The notes under the pieces: generated by a model | What the model was told of the DNA's origin: nothing | The model's database searches: none | What the model saw: only the letters and a program-made list of their open reading frames with translations | Shown: piece after piece, positions 16,648 to 26,314 of the stretch | Layout of the letters: every line of letters starts with the position of its first letter | Numbering within the stretch: the stretch's first letter is position 1 | Made by a program: the position numbers and the translations under genes | Origin: Chloroflexota bacterium | GTDB lineage: Bacteria > Chloroflexota > Limnocylindria > P2-11E | NCBI GenBank assembly: GCA_005889405.1 | Contig: VBFY01000062.1 | Location: forward strand, 1 to 59,710 | Direction: 5' to 3' | DNA: 59,710 bases

Positions 16648-17655
16648 TCAGCCTCCGATGAAGCTCATCTCGATCTTCTTGAGGCCAGCGGTCTCCTCCG
16701 AGCGCAGCTCGGAGTAACGGTCATCGCGCGAGGTCCAGATAGCGGCGATCGCATCGGCGATCTGACTATCGGTCAGGTCTCCGCGCACCAGGCCGCGGAG
16801 ATCGTGACCCTGTGACGCGAACAGGCACGTGTAGAGCGATCCGTCGGCCGAGAGTCGCGCGCGTGTGCAGTCCGCGCAGAACGCCTGCGTGACCGAAGCG
16901 ATCACGCCGATCTCACCGCTGCCGTCGCGATAGCGCCACCGCTCGGCGACCTCGCCCGGATAGTTCTTCTCGATCGGCTCAAGCGGAAGCTCGCGGTCGA
17001 TCGTTGCGACGATCTCGCGCGCCGACACGACGTCGTCCAGTCGCCAGCCATTCGAGGAGCCGACGTCCATGTACTCGATGAATCGGAGGATGCGACCGGT
17101 CCCGCGGAAATAGCGCGCCATCGGCAGGATGCTGTTCTCGTTGAGGCCGCGCTTCACGACCATGTTGACCTTGAGTGGCGCGAGCCCGGCGGCCTCGGCC
17201 GCGTCCATGCCCTCGAGCACGCGCGCGACCGGGAAGTCGACGTCGTTCATGCTCTTGAAGACTTCGTCGTCGAGCGAGTCGAGGCTCACGGTCACCCGCT
17301 TGAGTCCGGCGTCGCGCAGCGCTCGCGCCTTCCCGGCGAGGAGCGAACCATTCGTGGTGAGCGTCAGATCGAGATCGCTCACCCTCGCGAGCATCTCGAC
17401 CAGGCGCTCGATGTTGCGCCGGACGAGCGGCTCGCCGCCGGTGAGCCGCACCTTCTGCACGCCGAGGCCGACGAAGACGCGCACGAGGCGCTCGATCTCC
17501 TCGAACGAGAGGATCTCCGCGCGCGGAAGGAACTGGAAGTCCTTGCCGAAGACCTCCTTGGGCATGCAATACACGCAGCGGAAGTTGCATCGATCCGTGA
17601 CGCTGACCCGGAGGTCGCGCAGCGGACGCCTGAAGGTGTCGAGCGGCTCCCCCAT
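16648..17655 (-). CDS. moaA: GTP 3',8-cyclase MoaA
   Basis: 335 residues. Radical-SAM cluster motif CNFRCVYC near residue 20, the SAM-binding [11 protein letters not shown], the second cluster [19 protein letters not shown] in the C-terminal part, and the terminal double glycine (SFIGG) required for activity in this family. It converts GTP to 3',8-cyclo-7,8-dihydro-GTP, the first step of molybdopterin synthesis. The frame is open further upstream but homology starts at [11 protein letters not shown] 17655 has a TACTTT box (17662-17667) six bases before it. No other moa genes are in the window. Confidence 0.95.
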   Translation of the reverse strand: MGEPLDTFRRPLRDLRVSVTDRCNFRCVYCMPKEVFGKDFQFLPRAEILSFEEIERLVRVFVGLGVQKVRLTGGEPLVRRNIERLVEMLARVSDLDLTLTTNGSLLAGKARALRDAGLKRVTVSLDSLDDEVFKSMNDVDFPVARVLEGMDAAEAAGLAPLKVNMVVKRGLNENSILPMARYFRGTGRILRFIEYMDVGSSNGWRLDDVVSAREIVATIDRELPLEPIEKNYPGEVAERWRYRDGSGEIGVIASVTQAFCADCTRARLSADGSLYTCLFASQGHDLRGLVRGDLTDSQIADAIAAIWTSRDDRYSELRSEETAGLKKIEMSFIGG

Positions 17656-17668
17656 CGCTAGAAAGTAT

Positions 17669-17703
17669 GAGGCCCCGGATCGCTCCGGGGCCTCACCGTT
17701 TTT
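17669..17703. terminator. Strong intrinsic-type hairpin below the subtilase gene
   Basis: GAGGCCCCGGA (17669-17679) and TCCGGGGCCTC (17684-17694) form a perfect 11-bp stem with a 4-base loop. On the plus strand five T follow (17699-17703). Biologically it most likely ends the leftward subtilase transcript, whose stop is 24 bases away; on that strand the downstream tract is the weaker ATACTTTC, which also holds the moaA -10. Confidence 0.7.
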
Positions 17704-17717
17704 GCCAGGTCGCCCCG

Positions 17718-20700
17718 TTAGGGCGCCGCGGAGATCGTCTGGGCCTCGCCCGGACCGGCCGCGTTGTCGATGCCGACGACCATCAGACCCTTCGGTGGCG
17801 TCAGGTCCCACTCGGTGGAGTTCACCGTGATCGTCGCGGTGGCGCTACCGCCGGCCGCGATCGACGCCGTCGGCGTTCCGGTCACCGACATCGCCGGAGT
17901 GAACGCGTTGAAGTGGCCGACTTCGCTCGGAGCGTTGTCATCGCCAGTGCTGAAGAGGTCGAAGCCGGCAACGGTGTAGTCGAACCGAGGATGCGTCGCG
18001 GCGGAGAGACCGATGTCGGCCAGGAGGACCGGAGCGTTGATGGTGCTGCTGTCGGTCGGGGTTCCCGTGAGGAACGCAGTCGGGCCGAGCTGTCCAGTTG
18101 CGACGTTGAAGACGAAGCTTGCATACCTGCCATCAAATGCATTCGCGGTGACCAGACCGAAGTCGTCGGTGAACACGATGAAGTCGACCGTCCCGTTCTG
18201 GTCAACATCGATGTAGATGTCGAACTCATTCACGTTCGGCGCCGACCAGCGCCGATAGGTGTTGATGGCGAAGCGAAGGGCTGTTGCTCCGGACCTCCGA
18301 ACGCCCACGGCCCGGACGTCGTTGGAGCCGAAGCCTTCGTCCGCATCGGCGATGCCCCAGGTGAAGAGGTCGGCGGAACTCGCGATGGCACCGCCCGCGT
18401 TCGAGACGGTCGCGGTGTTGGACGCCGTGGCCTTCGCCAGTGGCGGCGAGGCCGTCGTGTCAAGGTTCGAGAGCGCGCGCGGAACGAGGTAGTAGGGAAC
18501 GCGAAGTACGACTCCACCATTGGTCCCGGCGGCCGGCGTCAGCGTGAGCAATCCAGCGACCTCGCGGAACGCGGCAGAATCGCCGGCCTGCGACGCCGTG
18601 AGAGACAGCGTGAGACCGAGCGTCGCGCTGCCGCCAGCGGGAACAGTGACGCTGGCCGCGCTCGGAGTTGCTGTGTGCGCGCGAGTGAACGGAGCGTTCT
18701 GAGTCGTGGATGTGGTGAACGTCAACGGGGTCGCACCGTGGTTGCTGATCGTGACGTTCTTCGTCTGGTTGAAGCCGGCGGTACCGATCTCCGCAAAGCC
18801 GAAGCTCAGCGAGCCGGCATAGGGATCGCCGAGTGCCGTTGCGGAGGTGGTCGTCGAACCGAGCGGCTGCACGAGGCCCGTGCCGGCGCGGCTCGTTTGA
18901 TAGCCGGCGACCTTGCCCGGATCGGCGGTGTTCATGATCGCGGCCTTGATCTCGGCGACGCTCCAGGTCGAGTGCGCCTGCCGCGTCAACGCGGCCACAC
19001 CCGTGACATGGGGCGCAGCCATCGATGTCCCGGACATGACCGCCCCCTTGTTCCCGGTGCCGACGCCGGTCGACAGGACGCTGACACCAGGAGCCGTCAC
19101 GTCCGGTTTGAGGCTGCTGTCGCCACCGCGCGGACCATTGGACGTGAAGCTCGCCAGCGTCTGGAAGCCCGGATTGTTGATCGTGATATTCGTCGCGGCC
19201 GCGTTCGCCGCCGCGGCCAGGTCATTGCCATCGGTGGCGGGCGTCGTCGGGCCACGGAGTCCGAAGAACGGGATCGTGACGTCGAACATCTCGCCGCCGG
19301 GGTCGGGATTGCCCGTGATCTTGCCGTCGAACGGCGGATAGCCCGCGGCGTTGTTGATCATCGCCACGGCCGCCGCGCCGTGCTTTTGTCCGAAAACCGC
19401 GCGCGCCACCCGCGCGCAGGTACCGCGGGCTGTCAGGACGAGTTTTCCGGTGATGAGGGCGGGGTCATATGCGGTTTCGTCGCAACCGAGGGAGATCGAA
19501 CCGTCCGTATTGCGCAGCACGTAGACCGGCCAGCCGCTGCCGTCGGCGAACGTCGCGCCGTTTTCGTTCAAGGCGACGACCGACTTGCCGGTGTCGAGCG
19601 CGAGGGTTGCTCCAGGGTACATGGGCGTCGAATCGTTCGCGGCAACGCTGATGCCACGCGTCGTGGTTGAGGGAGCGCCGAGGATGTAGCGGGGCGTTCC
19701 GGAGTTGCCGGCGGAGACGACGACGATGATGCCCGCGGCTGAAGCGTTGTCTGAAGCGAGGGCCGTCGCGGAATCGGCACGGCCGTAGGACGAACCGAGT
19801 GACATGTTGACCACATCCATGTCGTTGTCCACGGCCCAGTCAAGAGCCTGCACCACGACGTTCGTCGAGCCGACGCACCCGAAGACGCGCACTGCGTACA
19901 GGTCGGCACGCGGTGCGACGCCGGGGCCGACGGCGAAGTTCTCATTGCCGTATGCGGCAGTCGTCCAGGGGCCCTTGTACGTCGTTCCGTTCTCGCGAAC
20001 GCCGAATCCCGCGGCCGTACCCGCGACGTGGGAGCCGTGTCCGGCGCAGTCGAGCGGGTTCGGGTCCGGATGTGGAACGCGTATTGCGGGATCGGCCGAG
20101 CTGGCGTTGTAGGCATCGCCGACCAGATCGATGCCGCCCTTCACCTTGTCGGCTTTCGGTCCGAAAAGGCCGGCGGGCGCCGGACGGGTGGACTTCGCGG
20201 CGTTGTCGTTGAACGCTTCAACCGTTCCGGGTCCACCGAAATTCTTGTGCGTGAAGTCGATCCCGGTGTCGATGATGGCGACCTTGACGCCCTCACCGCG
20301 GAAGGCGGTCTGGTCCCAGGTCGCGGGCGCGCCGATGTAAGGCACGCTGACTGAGTTGGTAGGGATGTACGTCGCGAGTGGCGTCACCTCTATGACGTCC
20401 GGAAGGCTCGCGAGCGCCGCGAGCTGCGACGATGCGATCTCCACCTGGACGCCGTTGATCGCGCTCTGCAGCTGCGCCGTGACGGTACCGCCGCGTGCTG
20501 CGATGGCAGGCACGATCGCGTCCTGCTTTGCTTTGAGCGAGCTCTTGATCGCGTCCTTGCGCGCTTGATCGAGTTTGCCGCCGGCGCGGGATTGCACGAC
20601 CGCGACGGGATCACCCGAGAGGCGCACGAATGCCGCGATACGCGCCGCGGTGCGCGCCCCAAGGGGAATGAAGTCGGTCTGCCCGACGCTGAGTGCGATC

Positions 20701-20819
20701 GGCTGAAGTTCGTCCTCATCAGCAGACGCCGGCCCCGCGCCGAGTGCGATGGCCCCGAAGACCAGCGAGGCGGCGGCGACGGCTGAGAACGCTCGCGCGC
20801 GCATCCGGTGTGCAGTCAT
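17718..20819 (-). CDS. Secreted subtilisin-like serine protease (S8) with PA domain
   Basis: 1033 residues. A signal peptide (about 1-33, ending GPASA) is followed by an I9-like propeptide ([29 protein letters not shown]), then the S8 domain with Asp184 (VAIIDTGID), His261 (GHGSHVAG) and Ser599 ([11 protein letters not shown]). The 340 residues between His and Ser accommodate a protease-associated (PA) insert. The C-terminal third is beta-rich: a Fn3-like repeat ([17 protein letters not shown]) and a further domain with [14 protein letters not shown]. It is an extracellular endopeptidase, probably for nutrient scavenging. No sorting signal is visible. ATG 20819 follows a purine-rich GGAGGGGACCC site. 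Confidence 0.95.
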   Translation of the reverse strand: MTAHRMRARAFSAVAAASLVFGAIALGAGPASADEDELQPIALSVGQTDFIPLGARTAARIAAFVRLSGDPVAVVQSRAGGKLDQARKDAIKSSLKAKQDAIVPAIAARGGTVTAQLQSAINGVQVEIASSQLAALASLPDVIEVTPLATYIPTNSVSVPYIGAPATWDQTAFRGEGVKVAIIDTGIDFTHKNFGGPGTVEAFNDNAAKSTRPAPAGLFGPKADKVKGGIDLVGDAYNASSADPAIRVPHPDPNPLDCAGHGSHVAGTAAGFGVRENGTTYKGPWTTAAYGNENFAVGPGVAPRADLYAVRVFGCVGSTNVVVQALDWAVDNDMDVVNMSLGSSYGRADSATALASDNASAAGIIVVVSAGNSGTPRYILGAPSTTTRGISVAANDSTPMYPGATLALDTGKSVVALNENGATFADGSGWPVYVLRNTDGSISLGCDETAYDPALITGKLVLTARGTCARVARAVFGQKHGAAAVAMINNAAGYPPFDGKITGNPDPGGEMFDVTIPFFGLRGPTTPATDGNDLAAAANAAATNITINNPGFQTLASFTSNGPRGGDSSLKPDVTAPGVSVLSTGVGTGNKGAVMSGTSMAAPHVTGVAALTRQAHSTWSVAEIKAAIMNTADPGKVAGYQTSRAGTGLVQPLGSTTTSATALGDPYAGSLSFGFAEIGTAGFNQTKNVTISNHGATPLTFTTSTTQNAPFTRAHTATPSAASVTVPAGGSATLGLTLSLTASQAGDSAAFREVAGLLTLTPAAGTNGGVVLRVPYYLVPRALSNLDTTASPPLAKATASNTATVSNAGGAIASSADLFTWGIADADEGFGSNDVRAVGVRRSGATALRFAINTYRRWSAPNVNEFDIYIDVDQNGTVDFIVFTDDFGLVTANAFDGRYASFVFNVATGQLGPTAFLTGTPTDSSTINAPVLLADIGLSAATHPRFDYTVAGFDLFSTGDDNAPSEVGHFNAFTPAMSVTGTPTASIAAGGSATATITVNSTEWDLTPPKGLMVVGIDNAAGPGEAQTISAAP

Positions 20820-20905
20820 GTGGGTCCCCTCCCTGCGCTCGGCCTCTCAGCCGGCCCGCGCGCAGTGTAGGGACTGGTCGTATGGGGGCGGTCTCGGGGA
20901 GTGGG

Positions 20906-20923
20906 GTTTAGTGGGTACTAAAC
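20906..20923. promoter_or_regulatory. 18-bp perfect palindrome before the subtilase gene
   Basis: GTTTAGT (20906-20912) and ACTAAAC (20917-20923) are perfect inverted arms around GGGT. It lies about 90 bases upstream of the subtilase start and overlaps the stop of the Rdx gene. Related TAGTACC palindromes occur at 55046-55059 and, imperfectly, at 7101-7108, so it may be an operator. Confidence 0.45.
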
Positions 20924-21184
20924 GGTGGGCGCGCTCCCCAGTCGCGAACGCACGGCCGATTTGACGGTCGCATGCTCGGGGAAACCACCGTCGCGCTTCA
21001 TCGAATGCACCAGGTCGCCGTCGACGGAGACGTCGAAGCTGCCCGATTCCCAGGGGATGATCTCGATGGCCGAGAGCCGCGAGCCGAACTCGTACATAAG
21101 GGCTTGGGTGAGATCGAGCGCCTGCCGCTCGTAGCCGCATTCGGCGCAGTAGGTGATCTTCACCCGCAGCGGCTTAGCGCTCAC
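20918..21184 (-). CDS. Rdx/SelW-family thioredoxin-fold protein
   Basis: 88 residues starting at GTG 21184, which overlaps the TGA of the thioredoxin gene (GTGA). The N-terminal motif TYCAECGYERQA gives a CxxC redox pair at the position where eukaryotic SelW/SelT proteins carry CxxU, and the domain continues with FGSRLSAIEIIPWESGSFDVSVDG and HSMKRDGGFPEHATVK, typical of Rdx proteins. It is probably a cytoplasmic redox partner; substrates unknown. Coupling to a thioredoxin-like gene supports a shared redox role. Confidence 0.85.
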   Translation of the reverse strand: MSAKPLRVKITYCAECGYERQALDLTQALMYEFGSRLSAIEIIPWESGSFDVSVDGDLVHSMKRDGGFPEHATVKSAVRSRLGSAPTV

Positions 21185-21780
21185 ACCGCCACCCGGCTCA
21201 CCAGCTCGCGCAGCTCCCGCTGCACCTCGGCGTTGGCGAAGGGCACCATGTTTTCGCGCATCTGCTGCAGGTCGGCCTGGAGGCGCACGCGCACGTCCTC
21301 GGGCAGCTGGTCCACCGGCGCGTCGGGCGCTCCGAACTCGGGATGGGCGGCGAAGATCTTCTTTCGCTCCTGGGCGCGGCGCGCGGTCACCGACGCGGGC
21401 CGCTCGATCCAGTGCCCCAGCTCGCGGAAGTCCTGGTCCAGGAACACGAACACCGGGATCGACTGGTACTTGCCCTGATTGAGCCAGCGCGCGATCAGAT
21501 CGGGGTTCTGGTCGCGGTAGAAGATGCGCACGTCGAGGGTCGGTACCTCTTTCGCGAGGCGCCCAAGGATGGGCAGGTTGGCGACGACGTCGCCGCACCA
21601 GTCCTCCGCGAGCACCAGGACGCGCAGGCCTTTAGGCAGCGACTTGAAGGTCCGCACCGTTTCAGGGTCGAGGGCGACCCGCGCCTCGTTCTCGCTGAAG
21701 CGATCCTGGTTGCGCGTCATCGTGGCCTTGAAGGCGTCGTACGTCATGCCCGTGTCCCAGCGCGCACGATCAAGCGTCAT
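21181..21780 (-). CDS. Thioredoxin-fold family protein
   Basis: 199 residues. The redox site is EDWCGDVVANLP (CxD in place of CxxC: only one Cys), followed by the cis-Pro region YQSIPVFVFLDQDF and a C-terminal helical extension (RVRLQADLQQMRENMVPFANAEVQREL). This is the Thioredoxin_9 type, in which W-C-G-D replaces WCGPC, so it may act as a monothiol enzyme or chaperone. ATG 21780 has GGAGGG six bases upstream. The downstream Rdx gene overlaps it by 4 bases. Confidence 0.85.
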   Translation of the reverse strand: MTLDRARWDTGMTYDAFKATMTRNQDRFSENEARVALDPETVRTFKSLPKGLRVLVLAEDWCGDVVANLPILGRLAKEVPTLDVRIFYRDQNPDLIARWLNQGKYQSIPVFVFLDQDFRELGHWIERPASVTARRAQERKKIFAAHPEFGAPDAPVDQLPEDVRVRLQADLQQMRENMVPFANAEVQRELRELVSRVAV

Positions 21781-21858
21781 GTCGTCCCTCCGGGTCGAAT
21801 GTATCCATCTTCACACAACACCCGCGGCAGAGGTCGTGTTCCCGCCGAGATGCACGCA

Positions 21859-21864
21859 TACACT
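21859..21864 (+). promoter_or_regulatory. Candidate -10 box of the tandem GNAT gene
   Basis: TACACT lies 6 bases before ATG 21871 with no Shine-Dalgarno between, which decides against the nearby ATG at 21850 and implies a leaderless message. Confidence 0.45.
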
Positions 21865-21870
21865 CCCGAC

Positions 21871-22869
21871 ATGCCCACGATCACCGACCCGTCTGTCACG
21901 CTGCGCCGTGGCGATCTTGCGTTCCGGCCCGCCACGCTGGACGACGCCGCGTTCGCGGCCGACGTCGCGACCGCATCGCGCCCCGACGAGCCGGAAGATG
22001 CCGCGTCGTGGCGACACTGGTGGTCCACCGACGACCCGGCTTGGACCAACGAGCGCTTCATCGTCCTCCGTACCGGCACACCGATCGGCTTCGCGCGCCA
22101 CAACCACGCTCCCTGGGACCAGATGAAGAAGCGGTACGGGCGCATCGGCTTCGAGCTCCTTCCTGCTGAGCGTACGGATGCGCGGCTTGGGACGATCTTC
22201 GACGTCATGGAGGAGCGCGCGCGGGTGTCGGGTACTCGGATCTTCGCAAGCTACGGCCGCGAGGACGACGAGTGGCTCGCGCGGTGGTTCGCGGACCGCG
22301 GCTATCGCGTGGAGCGGCGAAGCAAGGCATGGGAGCTCGACCTCGTTGCGCAGCGTGGACGGATCGAGAAGATGGCCTCGGAGAGCCGGCAGAAGATGCG
22401 CGCGGTGGGCATCACGGTCCAGACCATCGACCGCGACGCTGATCCCGATACGTTCCACAAGATCCACGAGATGAGTGAGGAAGCCGCGTCGGACGTACCG
22501 ACGACGATCCCGCATGTCCGTCAGGCGTTCGAGGTCTTCGTCCGCTGGTTCGACTCGCCGACCGTGCGCCTGGACCGGATGTGGATCGCGCGCGAGCGCG
22601 AGGACGTCGTCGGCATCTCGGTTCTCTCGTATCCCCCCACGCGCGGGAACGTCTGGACCGACTGGACCGCCACCGCCCGCAGAGTCCGCGGACGCGGCGT
22701 CGCGCGAGCGCTCAAGCTCGAGACCGTCATGCAAGCGATCGCGCTCGGCGTCAAGAGCGTGCGCACCGAGAACGATGGCGAGAACGCGCCCATCCTTCAT
22801 CTGAACGAAGAGATGGGCTACGCGCGGATCCCCGGGTGGATCCAGTTCCTGAAGGACGCGCCCGGCTAG
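21871..22869 (+). CDS. Tandem-GNAT acetyltransferase
   Basis: 332 residues made of two GNAT-like halves. The first (FRPATLDDAAFAADVATAS, TPIGFARHNHAPWDQMKKRY) lacks an obvious acetyl-CoA loop; the second (AREREDVVGISVLSYPPTRG, TATARRVRGRGVARALKLETVMQAI, TENDGENAPILHLNEEMGY) has the full RxRGxA loop. Two-domain GNATs of this shape include mycothiol synthase-like and antibiotic-modifying enzymes; the substrate here is unknown. It ends 4 bases inside the stop of the convergent HtrA gene and is divergent from the thioredoxin gene. Confidence 0.85.
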   Translation: MPTITDPSVTLRRGDLAFRPATLDDAAFAADVATASRPDEPEDAASWRHWWSTDDPAWTNERFIVLRTGTPIGFARHNHAPWDQMKKRYGRIGFELLPAERTDARLGTIFDVMEERARVSGTRIFASYGREDDEWLARWFADRGYRVERRSKAWELDLVAQRGRIEKMASESRQKMRAVGITVQTIDRDADPDTFHKIHEMSEEAASDVPTTIPHVRQAFEVFVRWFDSPTVRLDRMWIAREREDVVGISVLSYPPTRGNVWTDWTATARRVRGRGVARALKLETVMQAIALGVKSVRTENDGENAPILHLNEEMGYARIPGWIQFLKDAPG

Positions 22870-23819
22870 CGCGACTCCTCGGGCGTGATGCTCAGTGCGA
22901 CACGCTCCCCGCGGCGAACGATCGTGACGAGTGTCGAAGCTCCGACGCGTTCCGCGGTGAGCGCGCGCTGCAGATCCGACAGCGTCGCGAGCCCGGCGCC
23001 ATCGAGCGCGACGAGGATGTCGCCTTCGCGGATGCCGGCACGTCGCGCCGGCGAGTTCGGCGTGACCTCGAGCACGCGGATGCCGGACTCCACGCCGAGT
23101 CCGAGCGCGAACGACAGCTGCCGTCCGATCGGAGTGGCGGCGCCCGAGATGCCCAGGTAGGCGCGGCGGACACGACCATCACGGATGAGCGCGGTCGCCA
23201 CGAGCCGCGCGGTCGCCGCCGGGATCGCGAACGCGATGCCCTGCGCCATCGCGTTGATCGCGGTGTTCACACCGACGACCTTGCCGTGCGTGTCCACCAA
23301 GGGGCCACCCGAGTTGCCCGGATTGAGCGCCGCGTCGGTCTGTATGACGTTCTCGATGATGCGACCATCCTTGGCGCGGAGCGAGCGTCCGAGCGCGCTC
23401 ACGACACCTGTCGTCACGGTCGATTGCAGCCCGAGCGGATCGCCGATCGCGATCACAAGCTGCCCGACGCGCAGAGCGTCGGAGTCGCCGAGCTCGGCGG
23501 CGGGAAGCGACGGTCCGAGAACACGCACCAGGGCGAGATCCGTGGCTGCGTCGCTGCCGACGACGGGAGCGCGATAGCTCGCGCCTTCCGCGAACGCCAC
23601 TTCGACCTCCGCCGCGCCCTCGACCACGTGCGCATTGGTCAGCACGTAGCCATCCGGTGTGATCACCAGCCCGCTCCCGCCGCCGTGGCCGCGACGTACG
23701 TGCGCGACCGCGGGGGTCACGCGCTCCACGACGCGGATGACTGCCTGCGAGTACGCGTCGAGGAGCGCGCTGGCCGGGTCGGAGTCCGCGCTTGCTTGAC
23801 GCCGGATCTCGGTCGCCAT
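22866..23819 (-). CDS. HtrA-like S1C protease with PDZ domain, no visible export signal
   Basis: 317 residues. Catalytic His in LTNAHVVEG, Asp in DAATDLALVRV, Ser in NPGNSGGPLVD, then one PDZ domain (LGLGVESGIRVLEVTPNSPARRAGIREGDILVALDG). DegP/HtrA relatives normally have a signal peptide or TM anchor; here the N-terminus MATEIRRQASADSDPASALL is polar, so the enzyme would be cytoplasmic unless the start is wrong. ATG 23819 lies 2 bases after the stop of the preceding gene, making a bicistron. Confidence 0.92.
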   Translation of the reverse strand: MATEIRRQASADSDPASALLDAYSQAVIRVVERVTPAVAHVRRGHGGGSGLVITPDGYVLTNAHVVEGAAEVEVAFAEGASYRAPVVGSDAATDLALVRVLGPSLPAAELGDSDALRVGQLVIAIGDPLGLQSTVTTGVVSALGRSLRAKDGRIIENVIQTDAALNPGNSGGPLVDTHGKVVGVNTAINAMAQGIAFAIPAATARLVATALIRDGRVRRAYLGISGAATPIGRQLSFALGLGVESGIRVLEVTPNSPARRAGIREGDILVALDGAGLATLSDLQRALTAERVGASTLVTIVRRGERVALSITPEESR

Positions 23820-23821
23820 GC

Positions 23822-24334
23822 TCAGTTCAGCGGGCCCTGTTGCCGGACCGCCCCGACCTGCTCGACCGCGGCTTTCAGCTCCTCGAGCCACTCGCCCTGC
23901 TTCTGCTGCACGAGCTTCACGCACCACGCGAGGGCGTGCGCACGGCTTCGCGCCACACCCGAGTCGACCAGCGCATCGAGCACTTCCCGCTCGGGAAGGC
24001 GAAGCCGCGTCATCGCCGGAACGGCGAGATGCGTGAACATCTCCTTCGAATCCCCGCACCGAGCACCCCATGAGACCTTGCGACCGAAGCGCTTCTCAGC
24101 CTCCTCGGAGATCTGGATGCGAAGGTCACGCGTGTCCTCGCGGTATCGCTTGATGCGGCCCGAGCGCGCCGCGCTCGCGGCCTCCGGGCCCGCGTCGCCC
24201 GGCAGCGGCACGTCCGCCAGGGTGCCGATGACCCAGATCTCGTCGCGATCTGCTCGGACCTCGGGCGCGCCGGTGAACCAGTCCTTCGGGATACGGCCGG
24301 CGAACCAGCCCTTCAGCTCGTCATTTGCGCTCAT
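23822..24334 (-). CDS. Conserved hypothetical protein upstream of HtrA
   Basis: 170 residues from ATG 24334, with GGAGG five bases upstream. The N-terminal part (WFAGRIPKDWFTGAPEVRADRDEIWVIGTL) looks like a small alpha/beta domain; the rest (RFGRKVSWGARCGDSKEMFTHLAVPAMTRLRLPEREVLDALVDSGVARSRAHALAWCV, shown here only as landmarks WGARCGD and SRAHALAWCV) ends in a ribbon-helix-like helical region. Similar proteins occur in actinobacteria and relatives without assigned function. It precedes the HtrA gene by 2 bases and its promoter region has ATTAC repeats, so it might sense or regulate. Confidence 0.7.
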   Translation of the reverse strand: MSANDELKGWFAGRIPKDWFTGAPEVRADRDEIWVIGTLADVPLPGDAGPEAASAARSGRIKRYREDTRDLRIQISEEAEKRFGRKVSWGARCGDSKEMFTHLAVPAMTRLRLPEREVLDALVDSGVARSRAHALAWCVKLVQQKQGEWLEELKAAVEQVGAVRQQGPLN

Positions 24335-24345
24335 TCTTGCCTCCA

Positions 24346-24366
24346 ATTACGTAGTAATCATGTAAT
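24346..24366. promoter_or_regulatory. ATTAC/GTAAT repeat cluster
   Basis: ATTAC (24346-24350) and GTAAT (24354-24358) are inverted around GTA; a second GTAAT follows at 24362-24366. This AT-rich cluster sits directly upstream of the Shine-Dalgarno of the gene starting at 24334, in otherwise GC-rich DNA, and is a candidate operator. Confidence 0.5.
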
Positions 24367-24392
24367 CACGAGGCTTGCCGGAGCGCAAGGGG

Positions 24393-25343
24393 TTATTTGC
24401 GAGCGCCTCCGCCGACGGCGCCACGCAGGCGCGGGTCGAGTGCGTCGCGCAGCCCGTCGCCAACGAGGTAAAGGCACAGGACCGTCACGAGGACCGCGAT
24501 CCCAGGCGGGTAGATCAGGTAGGGCGCCTTGCCCAGGTACTGCGACGCGTTCGTAAGCATGTTCCCCCACGAGGGCGTGGGGGGCTGGATACCGAAGCCG
24601 ATGAAGGAGATCGCCGACTCGATAAGGATCAGCTGCCCGACCTCGATCATCGCCAGCACGATCATGAGCGGCAGGATGTTCGGAGCGATGTGCCGGACCA
24701 TCAGGCGAACGGCGGTGCTGCCCACGGTCCGCGCGGCCACGACGTACTCGCGTTCGCGCAGGGCGATCGTCTGGCCCCGCGCGTAATTCGCGATCCCGAG
24801 CCAGCCGAGTCCTCCGAGCAAGATCGCGAAGGGCAGTGGTTCGAGTCGGAACAGCACGCCAATGATCAGCAGCAGATAGAGGAGCGGGATGCTGTTGAGG
24901 GTCGTCACCAGCCAGACGACGAGATCGTCCCAGTGGCCGCCAAAGTAGCCGGCGGTGAGACCCATCGCGAGGCCGATCACAAATGCCGTGAGCGCGCCAA
25001 ACGTTCCGATGAAGAGCGAGACGCGCGCACCGTAAAGGAGCCGCACGATCTGGCTCCGTCCGAGCTCATCGGTGCCCAGCCACATCCATGGCTCGGTGCC
25101 GTTCGGCTTCTCGTAGTTCGACAGGATGTCTTGCTGGGTGAAGCTGCGGTGGAAGAAGTTGGCGGCGAGGAGATCCGCCGCGAGCGCGACCGCGACCATC
25201 GTCACGACGACCGCGATCGCGGCGAGCGTCGTTGGATCGCGTCGCAGACGCCAGAGAGCATCCGACCAGAGTCCTGCCGCCGATCGCTCGGCGCCGGCCG
25301 GTTGCATGAGGGGCGTCGCGGTCGTCGTCGCTTGCGTTGCCAT
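24393..25343 (-). CDS. Peptide/nickel-type ABC transporter permease (OppC/DppC)
   Basis: 316 residues with about six TM helices and the extended cytoplasmic N-terminus of DppC-type permeases. The EAA-like loop is RTVGSTAVRLMVRHIAPNILP; the ending LVGDGLRDALDPRLRG is diagnostic. The start ATG overlaps the last base of the upstream permease stop (TGATG). With the binding protein and second permease it forms an importer for oligopeptides or similar solutes. The ATPase genes (DppD/F) are absent from the window; a few bases after this gene the operon stops. Confidence 0.94.
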   Translation of the reverse strand: MATQATTTATPLMQPAGAERSAAGLWSDALWRLRRDPTTLAAIAVVVTMVAVALAADLLAANFFHRSFTQQDILSNYEKPNGTEPWMWLGTDELGRSQIVRLLYGARVSLFIGTFGALTAFVIGLAMGLTAGYFGGHWDDLVVWLVTTLNSIPLLYLLLIIGVLFRLEPLPFAILLGGLGWLGIANYARGQTIALREREYVVAARTVGSTAVRLMVRHIAPNILPLMIVLAMIEVGQLILIESAISFIGFGIQPPTPSWGNMLTNASQYLGKAPYLIYPPGIAVLVTVLCLYLVGDGLRDALDPRLRGAVGGGARK

Positions 25344-26302
25344 CAGCGGACTTTGATCCGGGGGTCGACCCAGGCATACGCGACATCGCGCACCAGATAC
25401 GACAGGATGAGGAGAACGCTCGAGATCACGACGCCCGCCTGAACGACGGGGAAGTCCTTCCCCACCGCCGCTTCGAACGTCAGACGACCTAGCCCCGGCC
25501 AGTTGAAGACCCGCTCGATGATCAGCGACCCGCTGAAGAACACGAGCAGGATGGTCCCGAACGAGGTGACGACCGGAATGAGCGCGTTCCGGAGGATGTG
25601 TCGCGCGACGATCATCCTCTCCTTGAGTCCTTTGCTTCGCGCCGTCCGGACGTAGTCCTGCGCGATGACCTCGAGGACCTCGGTCCGGAGGATCCGCGGA
25701 AGGTTCGCGATGCCGGCGACCGATATCACCAAGACCGGTCCGAGGAGATGCCAGAGCCGGTCCCAACAGAACGTGCAGTCGACGCCCACGGTGTTCATGC
25801 TGCCGATCGGGAACCAGCGCAGCTGGACCGCGAGGGTGAGAACGAAGATCAGGCCCAGCCAGAACTGAGGGATCGCGTGCCCCGCGACGCTGAAGATCCG
25901 TATCGCGTGATCTTCGATGTGGCCGCGGCGCATCGCGGCGATGACTCCGAAGGGAATGCCGATCGCCACGGTCACGATCAGCGCAGCGATCGAGATCTGA
26001 AGGCTGTTCGGCAGACGCTCGAGGATCAGGTCCAGCGCCGGTCGGTGGTAGTAGATCGAGTTACCGAAGTTCAGGTGCGCGAGCTGCCAGAGCCAGGCAA
26101 GGAATTGCAGCGGAAGCGGCTGGTCGAGCCCGAGCGAATGCCGAAGGCTGTCACGCTCCTCCGGCGTCACGTCGTATTGACCCGCGAGCATGAGCTGGAC
26201 CGGGTCTGACGGAGACAGGCGAGACAAGAGGAAGGTAAGAAGGAGCACGCCGAATAGCGTCGGGATCGCCTGCACCAACCGGCGCGCGATGAATCGGCCC
26301 AT
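25343..26302 (-). CDS. Peptide/nickel-type ABC transporter permease (OppB/DppB)
   Basis: 319 residues. The N-terminus FIARRLVQAIPTLFGVLLLTFLLSRLSPSDP is the DppB signature; the EAA loop reads YVRTARSKGLKERMIVARHILRNALIPV and the C-terminus ends in LVRDVAYAWVDPRIKVR. About six TM helices. It pairs with the following DppC-type permease to form the membrane channel. It follows the binding-protein gene after a 65-base gap holding a strong hairpin. Confidence 0.95.
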   Translation of the reverse strand: MGRFIARRLVQAIPTLFGVLLLTFLLSRLSPSDPVQLMLAGQYDVTPEERDSLRHSLGLDQPLPLQFLAWLWQLAHLNFGNSIYYHRPALDLILERLPNSLQISIAALIVTVAIGIPFGVIAAMRRGHIEDHAIRIFSVAGHAIPQFWLGLIFVLTLAVQLRWFPIGSMNTVGVDCTFCWDRLWHLLGPVLVISVAGIANLPRILRTEVLEVIAQDYVRTARSKGLKERMIVARHILRNALIPVVTSFGTILLVFFSGSLIIERVFNWPGLGRLTFEAAVGKDFPVVQAGVVISSVLLILSYLVRDVAYAWVDPRIKVR

Positions 26303-26314
26303 CCGTCTCCAACT

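Noticed and set aside
17667-19670. 667-codon open frame on the plus strand across the subtilase gene
   Set aside because: Antisense shadow of a clear S8 protease; composition is Arg/Gly/Val-rich with no domain.
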